The position numbers and the translations under genes were made by a program. The notes beneath the pieces were generated by a model. It saw only the letters and a list, made by a program, of their open reading frames with translations, was not told the DNA's origin and ran no database searches. From NCBI RefSeq assembly GCF_030649675.1, contig NZ_JAUTDR010000007.1, positions 142,024-206,023 on the forward strand: a stretch of 64,000 nt of DNA, written 5' to 3'. Source of the DNA: Haliea sp. E1-2-M8. GTDB lineage: Bacteria; Pseudomonadota; Gammaproteobacteria; Pseudomonadales; Halieaceae. Shown piece by piece: positions 17,299 through 27,068 of this stretch. The number at the start of each line of letters is the position of its first letter. Positions within the stretch are counted from its first letter, which is position 1.

Positions 17299-17806
17299 AT
17301 GCAACAGATGATTGAGTGGGCAGACGCTGCCGGGATAGCACTTCTCGCCGTGCTTGCCGGTTTTAGACCTGGGTGGCCGTCGGGTTCACGTCTGCCATTG
17401 GCGACGTCATCGTCAAGCTGAATCCTGCTCTGGAAGATGAATGGAAGCGTGCTCGCAGGATTGAAACACAGACCCGTTTGAGAATTGGTCCAGAAATAGT
17501 GCGGAGCTGATGGGGAGTGCCATGATCTGGGTAGACTACGGCATTCCGGTGGAGCCGTTACGTGAAGAGTACGCGCGCCTGCTCGGGGCGTGCTCCGACT
17601 GGGATGGCGTTACTGCGACGGTTCAGGTCGTGGAAGCCGGTGAAAAGGCGATGCAGATTCGCTTCCTGATGAGTGCCAGGAATTCAACCAGGCTTTGGAA
17701 CCTGAGGTGTTATGTGCGTGAGCGCATGATCTTTTTCATTCAGCAGTCGTTTCCGGAGTGCCTGCCCCGGTTTCGTGCTGAGCTGGTGGAAAATTCTGGC
17801 GAATAG
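17299..17806 (+). pseudogene. Decayed MscS-type channel gene
   Basis: Starts with GGAGG and ATG giving MQQMIEWADAAGIALLAVL, then shifts frame: TWVAVGFTSAIGDVIVKLNPA and ALEDEWKRARRIETQTRL are read in another frame up to 17510. The open frame 17510-17806 (WVDYGIPVEPLREEYARLL, QIRFLMSARNSTRLWNL, YVRERMIFFIQQSFPECLPR) matches the C-terminal domain of a different MscS subfamily. The pore and beta domain are missing. A large deletion plus frameshift explains the remains; the 98-residue last part may be transcribed but cannot form a channel. Confidence 0.65.
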
Positions 17807-17910
17807 GAGCACGACGAGGTAACTGGTGAAATGTATAATTTCCGGGCAAAGATCACCGAATCCGCGCAGGTTGACGAAGAGCGTATGAGTTCCTATCGAC
17901 CGAGGTAGTT

Positions 17911-18936
17911 ATGAATCAAATCAGAAATCAGATGCTCATTGTTATTGGAGCGTCAGCCGGTGGCATGGCAGCATTGACGGCACTGGCAGCGCAATTCCCG
18001 AAGGATTTCCCGGCGCCCGTTTTCGTAGTCAACCACATGAGCGCTGATAACAGCGGCGAAGCGCTTGTCAAAGTTTTGAACGATGCCGGCAGTCTTGCCT
18101 GCACACATGCGCATGATGAACAGGTATTCGAGAGCGGCCATATTTATCTGGCCCCTCCCGACCAACATATGCTCATTGTGAAAGGCAAGATCCTCGTCAC
18201 CAAAGGCGCCCGGGAAAACCGTTCACGGCCAGCTATTGATCCCTTGTTTCGTTCCGCAGCCGTAGCCTATGGCAATCGGGTAATAGGCATCATCCTTACA
18301 GGGTACCTGGATGATGGCACCAGCGGCATGCTGGCCATAAAAAGGTGTGGAGGAGTCTGCATTGCCCAGGATCCCGAGGATGCTGCTTATCCCGACATGC
18401 CGCAATCGGTAATCGCGAATGTTGGAGCTGATTATTGTTTGCCGGTAGCCCAGATGGGTGCGCTGCTGTCAGACCTGGTAAGTCGAAAACTGCCGGCCAG
18501 GAAGCAGGCGCCGGACGACATAGTGATCGAGGCAAAAATTGCACAGAGAGTTTTGAGCGATTTGCCCGCAGTCGAGGCGCTTGGCGATCAGGTGCCTTAT
18601 AATTGTCCGGATTGTGGAGGGGTGTTATGGCAGATAGCTGAGGGAAAAATGTTCAGGTACCGGTGTCATACCGGCCATGCATTTACGTCGTCGGTGTTGC
18701 TTGCTCAACAAACTGTAAAGATTGAAGAAACTCTCTGGGTTGCGCTGAGAATGTTCGAGGAGCGGCAAAATCTGCTCGTAACCATGAGTAAAAAGGAAAG
18801 CAAAGCCCATTTCTCATCAATCTCCCAGCGGGCCAAGGATTCTCAAGTACATATTGACCGTATTCGCTCCATGTTGAAGGCGACTGCCCGCGTTGGGGAG
18901 CGCACAGAGCCAACGGGTGATGAAGCTTTATCCTGA
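17911..18936 (+). CDS. CheB-type protein-glutamate methylesterase with C-terminal zinc-ribbon-like domain
   Basis: 341 residues, no N-terminal receiver domain. The catalytic triad of the CheB methylesterase fold is visible: Ser15 in VIGASAGG, His42 in VVNHMSAD and the Asp in YLDDGTSGM. Residues beyond ~200 add a cysteine-rich module (YNCPDCGGVLW then RYRCHTGHAF), a variant found on stand-alone CheB proteins. No CheR or chemoreceptor gene is near, so the substrate is unknown; a role outside chemotaxis is possible. Starts at an ATG following GAGG-containing sequence. Confidence 0.88.
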   Translation: MNQIRNQMLIVIGASAGGMAALTALAAQFPKDFPAPVFVVNHMSADNSGEALVKVLNDAGSLACTHAHDEQVFESGHIYLAPPDQHMLIVKGKILVTKGARENRSRPAIDPLFRSAAVAYGNRVIGIILTGYLDDGTSGMLAIKRCGGVCIAQDPEDAAYPDMPQSVIANVGADYCLPVAQMGALLSDLVSRKLPARKQAPDDIVIEAKIAQRVLSDLPAVEALGDQVPYNCPDCGGVLWQIAEGKMFRYRCHTGHAFTSSVLLAQQTVKIEETLWVALRMFEERQNLLVTMSKKESKAHFSSISQRAKDSQVHIDRIRSMLKATARVGERTEPTGDEALS

Positions 18937-18984
18937 GCTGGCAAGCTACACTACACGCCCTGTCACGGAGTTAACCAGGAGACG

Positions 18985-19182
18985 ATGGAGTCCCTAAAGG
19001 AACAGATTGTCGGTTGCCCATACTGCGGAGAGGCCATCGAGGTGCTCATAGACCATCAGGAGGCGGGGCACCAGTATATTGAGGATTGTCAGGTCTGCTG
19101 CAGGCCAATCATATTCGATGTGACTGTGGACGCATTGGGAAATCTGTCGGTAACGGTTCGCGACGAAAACGACGCCTATTAG
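18985..19182 (+). CDS. CPXCG-motif cysteine-rich protein
   Basis: 65 residues with two Cys pairs: GCPYCGEAIEV near the N-terminus and DCQVCCRPI mid-protein, which would bind one zinc ion. QYIEDCQVCCRPI followed by a beta hairpin is the standard form of this small gammaproteobacterial family. CAGGAG-type ribosome site upstream. Function unknown; small zinc-ribbon proteins of this kind are usually constitutive. Confidence 0.9.
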   Translation: MESLKEQIVGCPYCGEAIEVLIDHQEAGHQYIEDCQVCCRPIIFDVTVDALGNLSVTVRDENDAY

Positions 19183-19513
19183 CCAGGCACTCAAGATAGA
19201 GCAGTTGCTGAACGAGGGTCAGCGCGAGGTGCAGCTCGCAGTGGAATTCATGCGAGTTTTCATGAGCCAAAACAAGAAATCTGTGGTTAACTGTGGTGTT
19301 TCCGCGGGGGACAGAAAGTAAGCTCTGGCGGTTGCGGGCCAGCGATCTCCAGAAATCTGTTGCAATCCTCGATTTGGTACAGGCAAAGCTGCAAAGCTGG
19401 CCAGTGTTTCTGAATATACTTCTATGTATATCAATAGGTTATGCTTGGCGATGCTGCCTCTACCAGCTAGATGTTGCCGACATGGATCTACTGTCAACCT
19501 CAAGAGCGTCGCA
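19183..19513. other. Intergenic stretch without a recognisable gene
   Basis: The first 110 bases keep an open frame (IEQLLNEGQREVQLAVEF) that looks like a helical C-terminal remnant with no start. The rest, up to the Crp/Fnr start, shows no clear promoter, terminator or repeat. Confidence 0.4.
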
Positions 19514-20284
19514 ATGTCTGCCATACCCCAGCCACAGCAGAATCACCTTCTGGCGGCCTTGTCGCCTGACGTTCAAATCCGTTTGTTTCCGCATCTGGAA
19601 CTGGTGCCGCTGCCCTTGCGGGCGCTCCTCTACGAATCCGGACGCCGCATGGGTCACGTTTACTTTCCAACCGACTCAATAGTCTCGCTGCAATATTTAA
19701 TGCAAAACGGAACATCGACCGCGCTCTCGGTTGTGGGCAACGAGGGGTTGCTGGGCATTACTTTGTTTATGGGCGGCGAGAGCACCCCTAGCCGATCGCT
19801 GGTACAGAGCGCCGGTTACGCATATCGACTCCCGAGGCGACGGGTGAAAGAGGAGTTCAACCGCCATGGCCAGCTGTTGATGCTTATGCTGCGCTACACG
19901 CAAGCTTTGATCACGCAGGTCTCGCAGACTGCAGTGTGCAATCGGCATCATTCGATCGTCCAGCAGCTCTGCCGCTGGCTCCTGCTTTCGATGGATCGCC
20001 TGACAGACAACCACTTGACGATGACACAGGAATTCATCGGCAATATGCTCGGCGTTCGCCGCGAAGGCGTGACCCGGGCCGCGTTGAAGTTGCAGCAGCA
20101 GGGCGTGATTTCCTATGCACGCGGATCAATCAAGGTCATTGACCGGCCGAAGCTTGAAAAGCTGAGTTGCGAGTGCTACAGCGTGGTCAGAAAGGAAACA
20201 GATCTACTCCTTGATTACCTGCCGCAACGGCAGGTGATTGCGAATACAGACTCCATCCCTACTGCGAAACTCGAAAAGCAGTAG
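19514..20284 (+). CDS. Crp/Fnr-family transcriptional regulator (copy A)
   Basis: 256 residues from the ATG at 19514; the frame is open further upstream but that extension looks non-native. Cyclic-nucleotide-binding-like barrel (about 20-130: GHVYFPTDSIVSLQYLM, LSVVGNEGLLGITLFMGGES) followed by a helix-turn-helix (LTMTQEFIGNMLGVRREGVTRAA). The pattern VGNEGLxGIxxxMGGESTPSRS marks a Crp subgroup that lacks the cAMP phosphate-binding RxSA signature, so the ligand is unknown. Its closest relative in the window is the regulator at 34139, with the same motifs in the same order. Confidence 0.87.
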   Translation: MSAIPQPQQNHLLAALSPDVQIRLFPHLELVPLPLRALLYESGRRMGHVYFPTDSIVSLQYLMQNGTSTALSVVGNEGLLGITLFMGGESTPSRSLVQSAGYAYRLPRRRVKEEFNRHGQLLMLMLRYTQALITQVSQTAVCNRHHSIVQQLCRWLLLSMDRLTDNHLTMTQEFIGNMLGVRREGVTRAALKLQQQGVISYARGSIKVIDRPKLEKLSCECYSVVRKETDLLLDYLPQRQVIANTDSIPTAKLEKQ

Positions 20285-20472
20285 GCGAAAATCGAGGGGC
20301 AGAACAAGAAGGGGTTGACGGCTTCATGGCGGATCCAGCTGACTGTCATGTGGCTCACTGGCATTTTTGGCGGCGATAATCTAGATTTCTCAATGTAGCT
20401 TTTTGCCTTCCAGACTTATGTAGCACACCGTACAAAAAGACTCTGGCCATACTATCTTTCGAATTTGAGACT

Positions 20473-21996
20473 ATGCCAAGCATCCGCAGACGACTTCTGG
20501 CCCCGGCCCTGTTCCTGTGTTGCGCGGCGGCGGGCTGCGGCGCTGCAGTGGCCCAGTCGGCGGGCGATGGTGAGGAATTCTCCAGGAACACGGTGATCGA
20601 ACGAGCGCGCAGTATGGCGCAGCACCCTTTCGAGCCGCCTGGGCAGGCGCCTGAAATTTTGGCCAGCCTGGATTATTCCGAATACCGCAAGATCAATTAT
20701 CTAGAGGACGCCGCCGTCTGGGGCGGCTCACCGACACGGTTTTCCATCCAGTTGTTCGCCCCGGGTTATCTGTACCGTGACTTGGTGGATATCGACATCG
20801 TCGAGAATGGCAAAAGCCGCCCACTGACCATAGCAGAAAACTCTTTCCAGGTACCCGACCCAGCTCTGGCTGGCATGCTGGCCGAGATCGACAAATACGG
20901 CGGTATGCGCCTGCATTATCCACTGAACATATCAAACTACGCGGAAGAGTTCCTGGTGTTCCAGGGCGCCAGCTATTTCCGCGGTGTGTCCAGGGGGCAG
21001 GTGTACGGTCTGTCGGCCCGTGGTCTGGCGATCGACGTTGCCGGTCCCCGGGGCGAGGAACATCCGATTTTCCGCCAGTTCTGGGTTGAGCGCCCCTCGA
21101 GCGACCACGATTCCATGGTGGTGCACGCCCTGCTGGACAGCAAGCGCGTGACGGGCGCCTACCGGTTTGGTATTTATCCGGGCGCCCCGCTGCGCATGGA
21201 TGTCGAGGTCACCTTGTTTCCTCGTGAAGACATCGAGCACGTAGGGCTGGCGCCGCTCACTTCGATGTTCATGCATGGTCCGCTGGACCACGCCGAGCTG
21301 CCCGATTACAGGCCCGCCGTCCACGATTCGGAAGGCCTGGCGATCCTGCGAAGCAATGGCGAGCGGATCTGGCGATCGCTGGCCAACCCGCGCGACCTGC
21401 AGGTCAGCGCCTTCGTCGACGAAAACCCCGCGGGCTTCGGCCTGATCCAGCGCCAGCGCGAGTTTGCTTACTTTCAGGACCTGGAGGCCCGCTACGATCG
21501 TCGTCCCTCGGCCTGGGTGCAGCCATTGGGCGGCTGGGGCAAGGGGCATGTGCAGCTGGTGGAAATTCCCTCTGACTCCGAGGGCAATGACAACATCGTG
21601 GCGTACTGGCGTCCGGAACAGGGCCTGAAGCGGGGCCAGGCGTTCGAGTACGCCTATCGCCTGAGCTGGCCGGGAGACGCGCCGGGCAACGACGGCATCG
21701 CGCGTGTTGTACGCAGTGCGGGCGGTCAAAAGCTGGGCAGTGACCACCACGAGGTGATGATTGACTACAGTGAACTGGCGGCCAGCGACCTGGAGGGTAT
21801 TGAGGTCCACGCGGCGATCAATCCGGGGCGCCTGGTGGAAGCGCGGATCCAGCCCCACCGGGCAATCAACGGCGCCCGCGTGTTCCTGAGCCTGGACAAT
21901 GACGACCAACCGGGAGCGGAAATGCGTGTCGACCTCAAGCGGGGCGACCAATCGGTGGCTGAAACCTGGCTTTATCGCTGGCTCAATGAATACTGA
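20473..21996 (+). CDS. mdoG: Periplasmic glucan biosynthesis protein G
   Basis: 507 residues, usual OpgG/OpgD length. Signal sequence at 1-28 (a lipobox-like AAGC is also present). The OpgG core is recognisable from the N-terminal block IERARSMAQHPFEPP and SLDYSEYRKINY, through GASYFRGVSRGQVYGLSARGL to FWVERP, ending in the immunoglobulin-like domain. The protein is needed for beta-1,2/1,6 branching or release of osmoregulated periplasmic glucans. Its last 11 bases overlap mdoH, so the pair is coupled. Confidence 0.94.
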   Translation: MPSIRRRLLAPALFLCCAAAGCGAAVAQSAGDGEEFSRNTVIERARSMAQHPFEPPGQAPEILASLDYSEYRKINYLEDAAVWGGSPTRFSIQLFAPGYLYRDLVDIDIVENGKSRPLTIAENSFQVPDPALAGMLAEIDKYGGMRLHYPLNISNYAEEFLVFQGASYFRGVSRGQVYGLSARGLAIDVAGPRGEEHPIFRQFWVERPSSDHDSMVVHALLDSKRVTGAYRFGIYPGAPLRMDVEVTLFPREDIEHVGLAPLTSMFMHGPLDHAELPDYRPAVHDSEGLAILRSNGERIWRSLANPRDLQVSAFVDENPAGFGLIQRQREFAYFQDLEARYDRRPSAWVQPLGGWGKGHVQLVEIPSDSEGNDNIVAYWRPEQGLKRGQAFEYAYRLSWPGDAPGNDGIARVVRSAGGQKLGSDHHEVMIDYSELAASDLEGIEVHAAINPGRLVEARIQPHRAINGARVFLSLDNDDQPGAEMRVDLKRGDQSVAETWLYRWLNEY

Positions 21997-24142
21997 ACCT
22001 GCCATTGCCAGCCTGCCGACACAGCAGCCCTCTCTGGCCTTGCCGCCGGAGCAGCCGTTACCGATGCCGCGCCGGGCCCTGCATGAAAGGCGTCAGCCCC
22101 TGCGTGCGCGTGTTTCGCTGGGCGCCAGCCTGAAGACTCTGCTGGCGCGGCTGTATGTCAGCGGCGTGACTCTGGCGTTGGCGGCTTACGGTAGCCTCGA
22201 AATGTATGGCGTGCTCAGCACTACCTCGATCACCGCGCTGCAGTGGGTCTTCCTGGTTCTTTTTGGCGTCAATTTCACCTGGATCTCCCTTGCCTTCGCC
22301 CAGGCCACGCTGGGCTTTGTCCTCAGCCTGTCCCCGCGCCTGTTGAAAATTCCCGAACACAGCGGCGGGATTCCGTTCCAGACCGCGATCCTGCTGCCGG
22401 TGTACAACGAGTCGCCGCAGAGTATTGCTGCGGCCATTAAGTCGATGCGCAGCGAGCTGACCGCCCGCGAGCCCGGCAAGTTCGTCTTTTTCATTCTCAG
22501 TGACAGCAACCAGGCCGATGCCTGGATTGCGGAACAGGCGGTGTTCCGCGAGGTCATCCTTGAAGCTGACGAATGCTGCCCCGTGTTCTACCGGCACCGG
22601 GCCAACAACAGCGAGCGCAAGGCCGGCAATATCGCCGATTGGGTCCAGCGCTGGGGTGGCGGGTACGAAGCCATGATCATCCTCGACGCCGATAGTATCA
22701 TCAGTGCAGATACCCTGATCCGGCTGACCCGCAGAATGGCCGCGGCCCCCGGGGTCGGCCTGATCCAGACCCTGCCGCGCATTGTCCACGCCAAAAGCCT
22801 CTATGGGCGTGCCCAGCAATTCGCCAACCAGTGTTACGGGCCGATCTACGCCCGCGGTCTGGCCGCCTGGCACGGCCTGTCATCCAATTTTTGGGGCCAC
22901 AATGCAATTATCCGCAGCCGCGCGTTTGCCGAGTCCTGCTCGCTGCCGCTGTTGCGCGGTCGACCGCCCTTCGGCGGGGCGGTGCTGAGCCATGACTTCA
23001 TCGAGGCGGCACTGCTGCGTCGTGCGGGCTGGGGAGTCCGTTTCGACGTCGATCTCGAACAGAGCTGGGAAGAAGCTCCTCCCTCCCTGGTGGACGTACT
23101 GATTCGCGATCGCCGCTGGTGTCAGGGCAATCTGCAGCACAGTCGCCTGCTGTTCGCCCGCGGCCTCACGCTGCCCTCGCGGCTGCACCTGTTCACCGGC
23201 ATCATGGCTTATGTCAGCGCCGCATTGTGGCTGCTACTGGTCGTGGTAGGCCTGACCATCGCCGTGCAGGCCAACCTGGTACGGCCGGAATATTTTGCCG
23301 AGCCCTCGCTGTTCCCCACCTGGCCGGTGTTCGATTCCGAGCGCGCCCTGAAACTGTTTGTGATTTCCATGGGCGTTGTTCTGGCCCCCAAGATCTTTGG
23401 CTGGTTCGCAGCCCTGGTCAACATCCCCCTGTGCCTGCGCTTTGGCGGCCCCATTCTGCTGACCCTGAGTACCGTGTTTGAAGCGCTGCTGTCGGCGCTT
23501 TATGCACCGATTCTGATGGTCGCCCAGTTCCATGTGATCTGGGCCGTACTGCTGGGGCACGACAGCGGCTGGGAGCCTCAGCGGCGCGACGATGGTGCGC
23601 TGGACTGGGGAACGGCCTTTCGCGCCCATCGCGGGCACATGCTGTTCGGCGCTGCGCTGGCACTGCTCGCCTGGGAAATGAGTGAGCCACTGTTCTACTG
23701 GTTACTGCCCATTACCCTGGGGCTTATGCTGGCCGTTCCGCTGAGCTGGGTCAGCGGAGGCGGCCGCCGCGGCCGCCTGTTTACCCTGCTCGGACTGCTG
23801 CGGGCACCGGAGGAAAAGCGGCCCGCGCCCGTGCTGGCGCGAATGCACATTGAACTGGAGCATCTGGCCGGTACCGACGACAGGGATGCGCTGAGTCTGT
23901 TGCTCGGAAACCCGGAGCTGCTTGCCTGGCATCGCGCGCAACTGGCCCCCGCCTCGACGAAGCCCCTACTTGCAGACTTCAACGCTGCGGCGGTGACAGC
24001 GGCCTGGAAAGCCGAGCATGCTACCAGCGTGGAAGAGCTGCTTCACCGGCTGGAGCCAGCGGAGACTCTCGCGCTGCTGAGCCAACCTGGGGGACTGGAA
24101 CGGTTGCAGGCGCTGAAGAGGATAAGTCAAGGCAGAGCCTGA
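21986..24142 (+). CDS. mdoH: Membrane glucosyltransferase of periplasmic glucan synthesis
   Basis: 718 residues from the ATG inside the end of mdoG. Two N-terminal transmembrane helices precede a family-2 glycosyltransferase domain: LLPVYNES (about 145), the FFILSDSNQAD and MIILDADSIIS aspartate motifs, and the processive RDRRWCQGN (equivalent of QxxRW). Several C-terminal helices follow. It polymerises glucose from UDP-glucose at the inner membrane for osmoregulated glucans. The C-terminal ~100 residues are soluble and Leu/Glu-rich, as in other OpgH proteins. Confidence 0.95.
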   Translation: MNTEPAIASLPTQQPSLALPPEQPLPMPRRALHERRQPLRARVSLGASLKTLLARLYVSGVTLALAAYGSLEMYGVLSTTSITALQWVFLVLFGVNFTWISLAFAQATLGFVLSLSPRLLKIPEHSGGIPFQTAILLPVYNESPQSIAAAIKSMRSELTAREPGKFVFFILSDSNQADAWIAEQAVFREVILEADECCPVFYRHRANNSERKAGNIADWVQRWGGGYEAMIILDADSIISADTLIRLTRRMAAAPGVGLIQTLPRIVHAKSLYGRAQQFANQCYGPIYARGLAAWHGLSSNFWGHNAIIRSRAFAESCSLPLLRGRPPFGGAVLSHDFIEAALLRRAGWGVRFDVDLEQSWEEAPPSLVDVLIRDRRWCQGNLQHSRLLFARGLTLPSRLHLFTGIMAYVSAALWLLLVVVGLTIAVQANLVRPEYFAEPSLFPTWPVFDSERALKLFVISMGVVLAPKIFGWFAALVNIPLCLRFGGPILLTLSTVFEALLSALYAPILMVAQFHVIWAVLLGHDSGWEPQRRDDGALDWGTAFRAHRGHMLFGAALALLAWEMSEPLFYWLLPITLGLMLAVPLSWVSGGGRRGRLFTLLGLLRAPEEKRPAPVLARMHIELEHLAGTDDRDALSLLLGNPELLAWHRAQLAPASTKPLLADFNAAAVTAAWKAEHATSVEELLHRLEPAETLALLSQPGGLERLQALKRISQGRA

Positions 24143-24445
24143 TTATCAGAGACGGGAGTCCGAATGATTACCACACAATCTCGGCTGTGACTGCTGCTGC
24201 TTTTGCAACAATGGAAATCAGCAGTCACACGGAACAGTTTGTTGTAGACGCACTAAGAGCAGCAAACGCCCTTACTCTGGATTTGAGAATGTTGCAGGAC
24301 TGTTCATTGAAGGAGTTCCCCCAGAAGTCTTCTTTGTTCTTTCCTGCGACGGAAAGACTCCGCAAGGAGAAGTGTTTTTCCATGAAGCTTTCCAAGCAAA
24401 AGCCGAGCAGGCCTAGCGGGCGGCTCGGCCACGCCATCCTGATCT

Positions 24446-24637
24446 GAATTCGCAGACAAGTATTACGACGCCTCGCGCAAGGTGTGGCATCAGGCCTGGG
24501 TTGACTCTGGTGGGCTTCTATTGCTGCTCGAGGGCCCCAAGTTGATCCGCAGCCACGGTGTTTCGCTTGAGAGCGGCGAGCGCCCTGAGGGATTAATATT
24601 TCCAATATGTTCGACACCGTACGGTACGGCAGCGTAG
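24446..24637 (+). pseudogene. Fragment of a small DUF1579-like protein
   Basis: No start codon, but the frame reads DKYYDASRKVWHQAWVDSG then LLLLLEGPK, which is like the core of DUF1579-type lipocalin-like proteins (YDxxxKxWHQTWVD). It loses similarity within 20 residues and ends at TAG. The 300 bases before it (24143-24445), after mdoH, hold no recognisable gene. This is a remnant of a deleted gene; family recall is moderate. Confidence 0.4.
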
Positions 24638-24728
24638 GTGCGGGCAGGCTTGTACTCCAAGAAGTCAGCTGGTCGGCAGCTCTAATCATGTTGGTATCGA
24701 TTCGCAAATTGCATAAGGAGAAACTGCA

Positions 24729-25775
24729 ATGGCTGTAACTTACTCAGAGTTCAGCGCCTCTATTCTTCCGGCGGTCAGACGCGCTTCATGGGGTGCAATA
24801 TTCATAGGCGTTGTGATCACCATGGTGGTTCAGCTGCTGCTGGGCATACTCGGCCTCGCGATCGGCGCCAGTGTCATTGATCCCATGCAGGAGGCCAATC
24901 CGGTGGATGGCATCGGCATGGGTGCTGGTATCTACTGGGTTATCAGTTCGATGATATCGCTGTTCGCCGGTGGCTACGCTGCCGGCGCACTGACTACTGT
25001 GCAAAATCGCCGCGCTCGTACCCTGCACGGAGTGACTGTATGGGGCCTCGCCACGTTGTTTCTGTTTCTGACGATTGGCAGTGGCGTTGGCGGGCTGATC
25101 GGCGGCGCCGCCAACATGATCGGCGGTGGAGCCTCAATGGTTGGCGATGCGGTGTCGAAGGTGGCACCGCAGGCGGCCGACGCCGTGCAGCGCGGCACTG
25201 ACGAGGCCGACTTCGATCTTGATCTGAGCGAGTGGCGCGAGAAAGCGCGGCAGCTGCTGCGCGATACCGGGCGCCCGGAGCTTCAACCTGACCGCCTCGA
25301 GGAAGAATCTGAGGAAATGCAGCAGGACATCCGCGCCGCCGCCAGCCGTGCCGGCCAGGATCCGCAGCGTGTCGACAAGGAACTTGAAGCATTATTCGAC
25401 AAGATCCAGCGCGAAGGTCGCGAGACCCTGCGTGCAGTCGATCGCGAAGCGCTGGTGAACATCGTCTCAGAGCGTACCGGTCAGAGCCGACAGGAAGCCG
25501 CGGAAACGGTTGAGAACTGGGAACAGGAGTATCAACAGGTTTACCAGCGTGCTCGCGAGGAGTGGGATGAGGTCAAAGCCGAGACCGAGGAGAAGGCCCG
25601 CGAATGGGGCGAGCAAGCCGCTGAGGGTGTCGCCAAAGCAGCATGGTGGACTTTCTTCGCGCTGCTGCTCGGCGCTGTCGCCGCAGCAGGCGGCGCAAAT
25701 GTAGGTGCCAACCGGGTGACGGTGGTTCACGAGGACAACAACAATGCACACCCACGAAACCGTGACTTGACCTGA
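24729..25775 (+). CDS. Membrane protein with long charged helical loop
   Basis: 348 residues. Three or four transmembrane segments at 18-145 (WGAIFIGVVITMVVQLLLG, YWVISSMISLFAGGYAAG, GGAANMIGGGASMVGDAV), then about 150 residues rich in Glu/Arg/Gln that should form long helices (EALFDKIQREGRETLRAVDR), and a final helix (AAWWTFFALLLGAVAAAGG). The N-terminal half is like PhnA-like/TIGR-type membrane proteins of unknown role in proteobacteria. GGAG upstream of the ATG. No function assigned. Confidence 0.82.
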   Translation: MAVTYSEFSASILPAVRRASWGAIFIGVVITMVVQLLLGILGLAIGASVIDPMQEANPVDGIGMGAGIYWVISSMISLFAGGYAAGALTTVQNRRARTLHGVTVWGLATLFLFLTIGSGVGGLIGGAANMIGGGASMVGDAVSKVAPQAADAVQRGTDEADFDLDLSEWREKARQLLRDTGRPELQPDRLEEESEEMQQDIRAAASRAGQDPQRVDKELEALFDKIQREGRETLRAVDREALVNIVSERTGQSRQEAAETVENWEQEYQQVYQRAREEWDEVKAETEEKAREWGEQAAEGVAKAAWWTFFALLLGAVAAAGGANVGANRVTVVHEDNNNAHPRNRDLT

Positions 25776-25823
25776 ATGTACAGGTGGCCATGTGATCGGA
25801 GTGGAGCGAGCCTGTTCCAAAAA

Positions 25824-26780
25824 CTAGCGGAACAGGCGTCGCGGCAGCCACCAGAGATAGAATGCCATCCCGAATAACTCCACCAATGACTGAAACACCA
25901 CCACCACCACGGTGGCTTCCCAGCCTACGGGCAAGGCCAGCGCGAAAGGCAAGACGACAAAGGAGTTGCGGGTACCGAAGCTGAATGCCAGCGTCCGCCC
26001 GACATCCATCGGTAGTTGCAGCCAGTGTGTGAGCCCGCGCGCCAGCAGCGCCGCTACGAGTAGAAAGCTGACAAACACTGGCAGCACCCTCAGCAATATT
26101 GGCCCAGCCTTGAGCACGGTACCGACCTGCGCCCCGGCGATCAGGAACACCACCAGTGCCAGCAAAGGCACGGGCCACCAGCCGAGCCTCTCTCGCCAGA
26201 CAGCGCGTTCCGGTTGCGTCTCGACCCAGCGTTCGGTCAGGGCGGCGGCCAGCAATGGCAACCCGATCAGGGTCAGGGCCGCGGGCAGCATACTTTCCGG
26301 CCGCAGTGCCTCGCTGAAATCGGTCACCGGCAGCATCAGCCAGAGGTAGACTGGCAAGAGCAGCAACTGCAGCAACAGGTTGAGCGGGGTGACTGCAATA
26401 GCCCGCGCTGTGTTACCTCGCCCGAGCTGGCTGAAGGTGATAAACCAGTCCGTGCATGGCACCAGCAAGACCAGCAGTACCCCAAGCCGCAGGGCCGGCT
26501 CGGCGGGCAGCCACTGCAACATGAGCCACACCACCACCGGCAGCAGGAGGAAGTTTCCCAGCACAACTGCAAGCAGAAAACGCCTGTCCCGAAAGGCGTC
26601 ACGCACGTGCAGCAGCGGCACCTGGACGAACGTGGTATAGAGCAGGGTTGCCAGAACCGGCCACAGCAATACTTCGAAGTTTGGCCCAACCTCCGGTGCA
26701 AGTGTGCCCAGTAAAAGGCCGCCGACAATGGCGGCTAGATAGATCCACACCTGGCGGCGTTCAAGGGTCATTCGGTCCAT
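25824..26780 (-). CDS. Arsenite/bile-acid-symporter-superfamily transporter
   Basis: 318 residues from the ATG at 26780 (the frame is open further upstream, but that part is not membrane-like). About ten hydrophobic segments. The block LVPCTDWFITFSQLGRGNTA resembles the ACR3/SBF signature (PCTxxxxxWxxLxRGD), and SFGTRNSFVVLPFALAL is the second conserved region. ACR3 proteins export arsenite; members of this branch are annotated simply as arsenic-resistance-like. No arsR or arsC gene is adjacent, so the substrate is open. Confidence 0.78.
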   Translation of the reverse strand: MDRMTLERRQVWIYLAAIVGGLLLGTLAPEVGPNFEVLLWPVLATLLYTTFVQVPLLHVRDAFRDRRFLLAVVLGNFLLLPVVVWLMLQWLPAEPALRLGVLLVLLVPCTDWFITFSQLGRGNTARAIAVTPLNLLLQLLLLPVYLWLMLPVTDFSEALRPESMLPAALTLIGLPLLAAALTERWVETQPERAVWRERLGWWPVPLLALVVFLIAGAQVGTVLKAGPILLRVLPVFVSFLLVAALLARGLTHWLQLPMDVGRTLAFSFGTRNSFVVLPFALALPVGWEATVVVVVFQSLVELFGMAFYLWWLPRRLFR

Positions 26781-26921
26781 TAGATGCAAACTAAACTGTA
26801 TGTCCGTGTCGTGGTGGGTTTCAGTTCCGTTCTGCTGCGAATAGTAACGTCGCTGTCCGGTGGAGAGAGCCCGTTTATCAAGGTTAGCGAAGTTTAGTTT
26901 TATGGAATATGGAAGTGAGTT

Positions 26922-26954
26922 TATAGTTATATACATAAAACCTATAGTTATATA
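26922..26954. repeat. Two direct repeats TATAGTTATATA
   Basis: Identical 12-mers at 26922-26933 and 26943-26954, start-to-start 21 bp, i.e. two helical turns, in an AT-rich island between the divergent transporter and rhodanese genes. The spacing fits a dimeric regulator binding twice on one DNA face, overlapping both promoters. No regulator is encoded alongside. Confidence 0.5.
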
Positions 26955-27068
26955 TCGTGATATTCTGCACCAAGGAACTATGAGGTCAGGGCCCGACAGT
27001 GGACCCGCCACAGGCAGTCCCCGGACACGCCGGGGCTGCTCTCTTGGCAACGCATTGGAGAACAGCGT

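Noticed and set aside
17831..17908. 25-codon frame MYNFRAKITESAQ before the CheB-like gene
   Set aside because: Too short, no recognised family and no clear ribosome site.
24187..24447. 86-codon frame after mdoH
   Set aside because: No ribosome site, no family, odd composition; followed by a relic in another frame.
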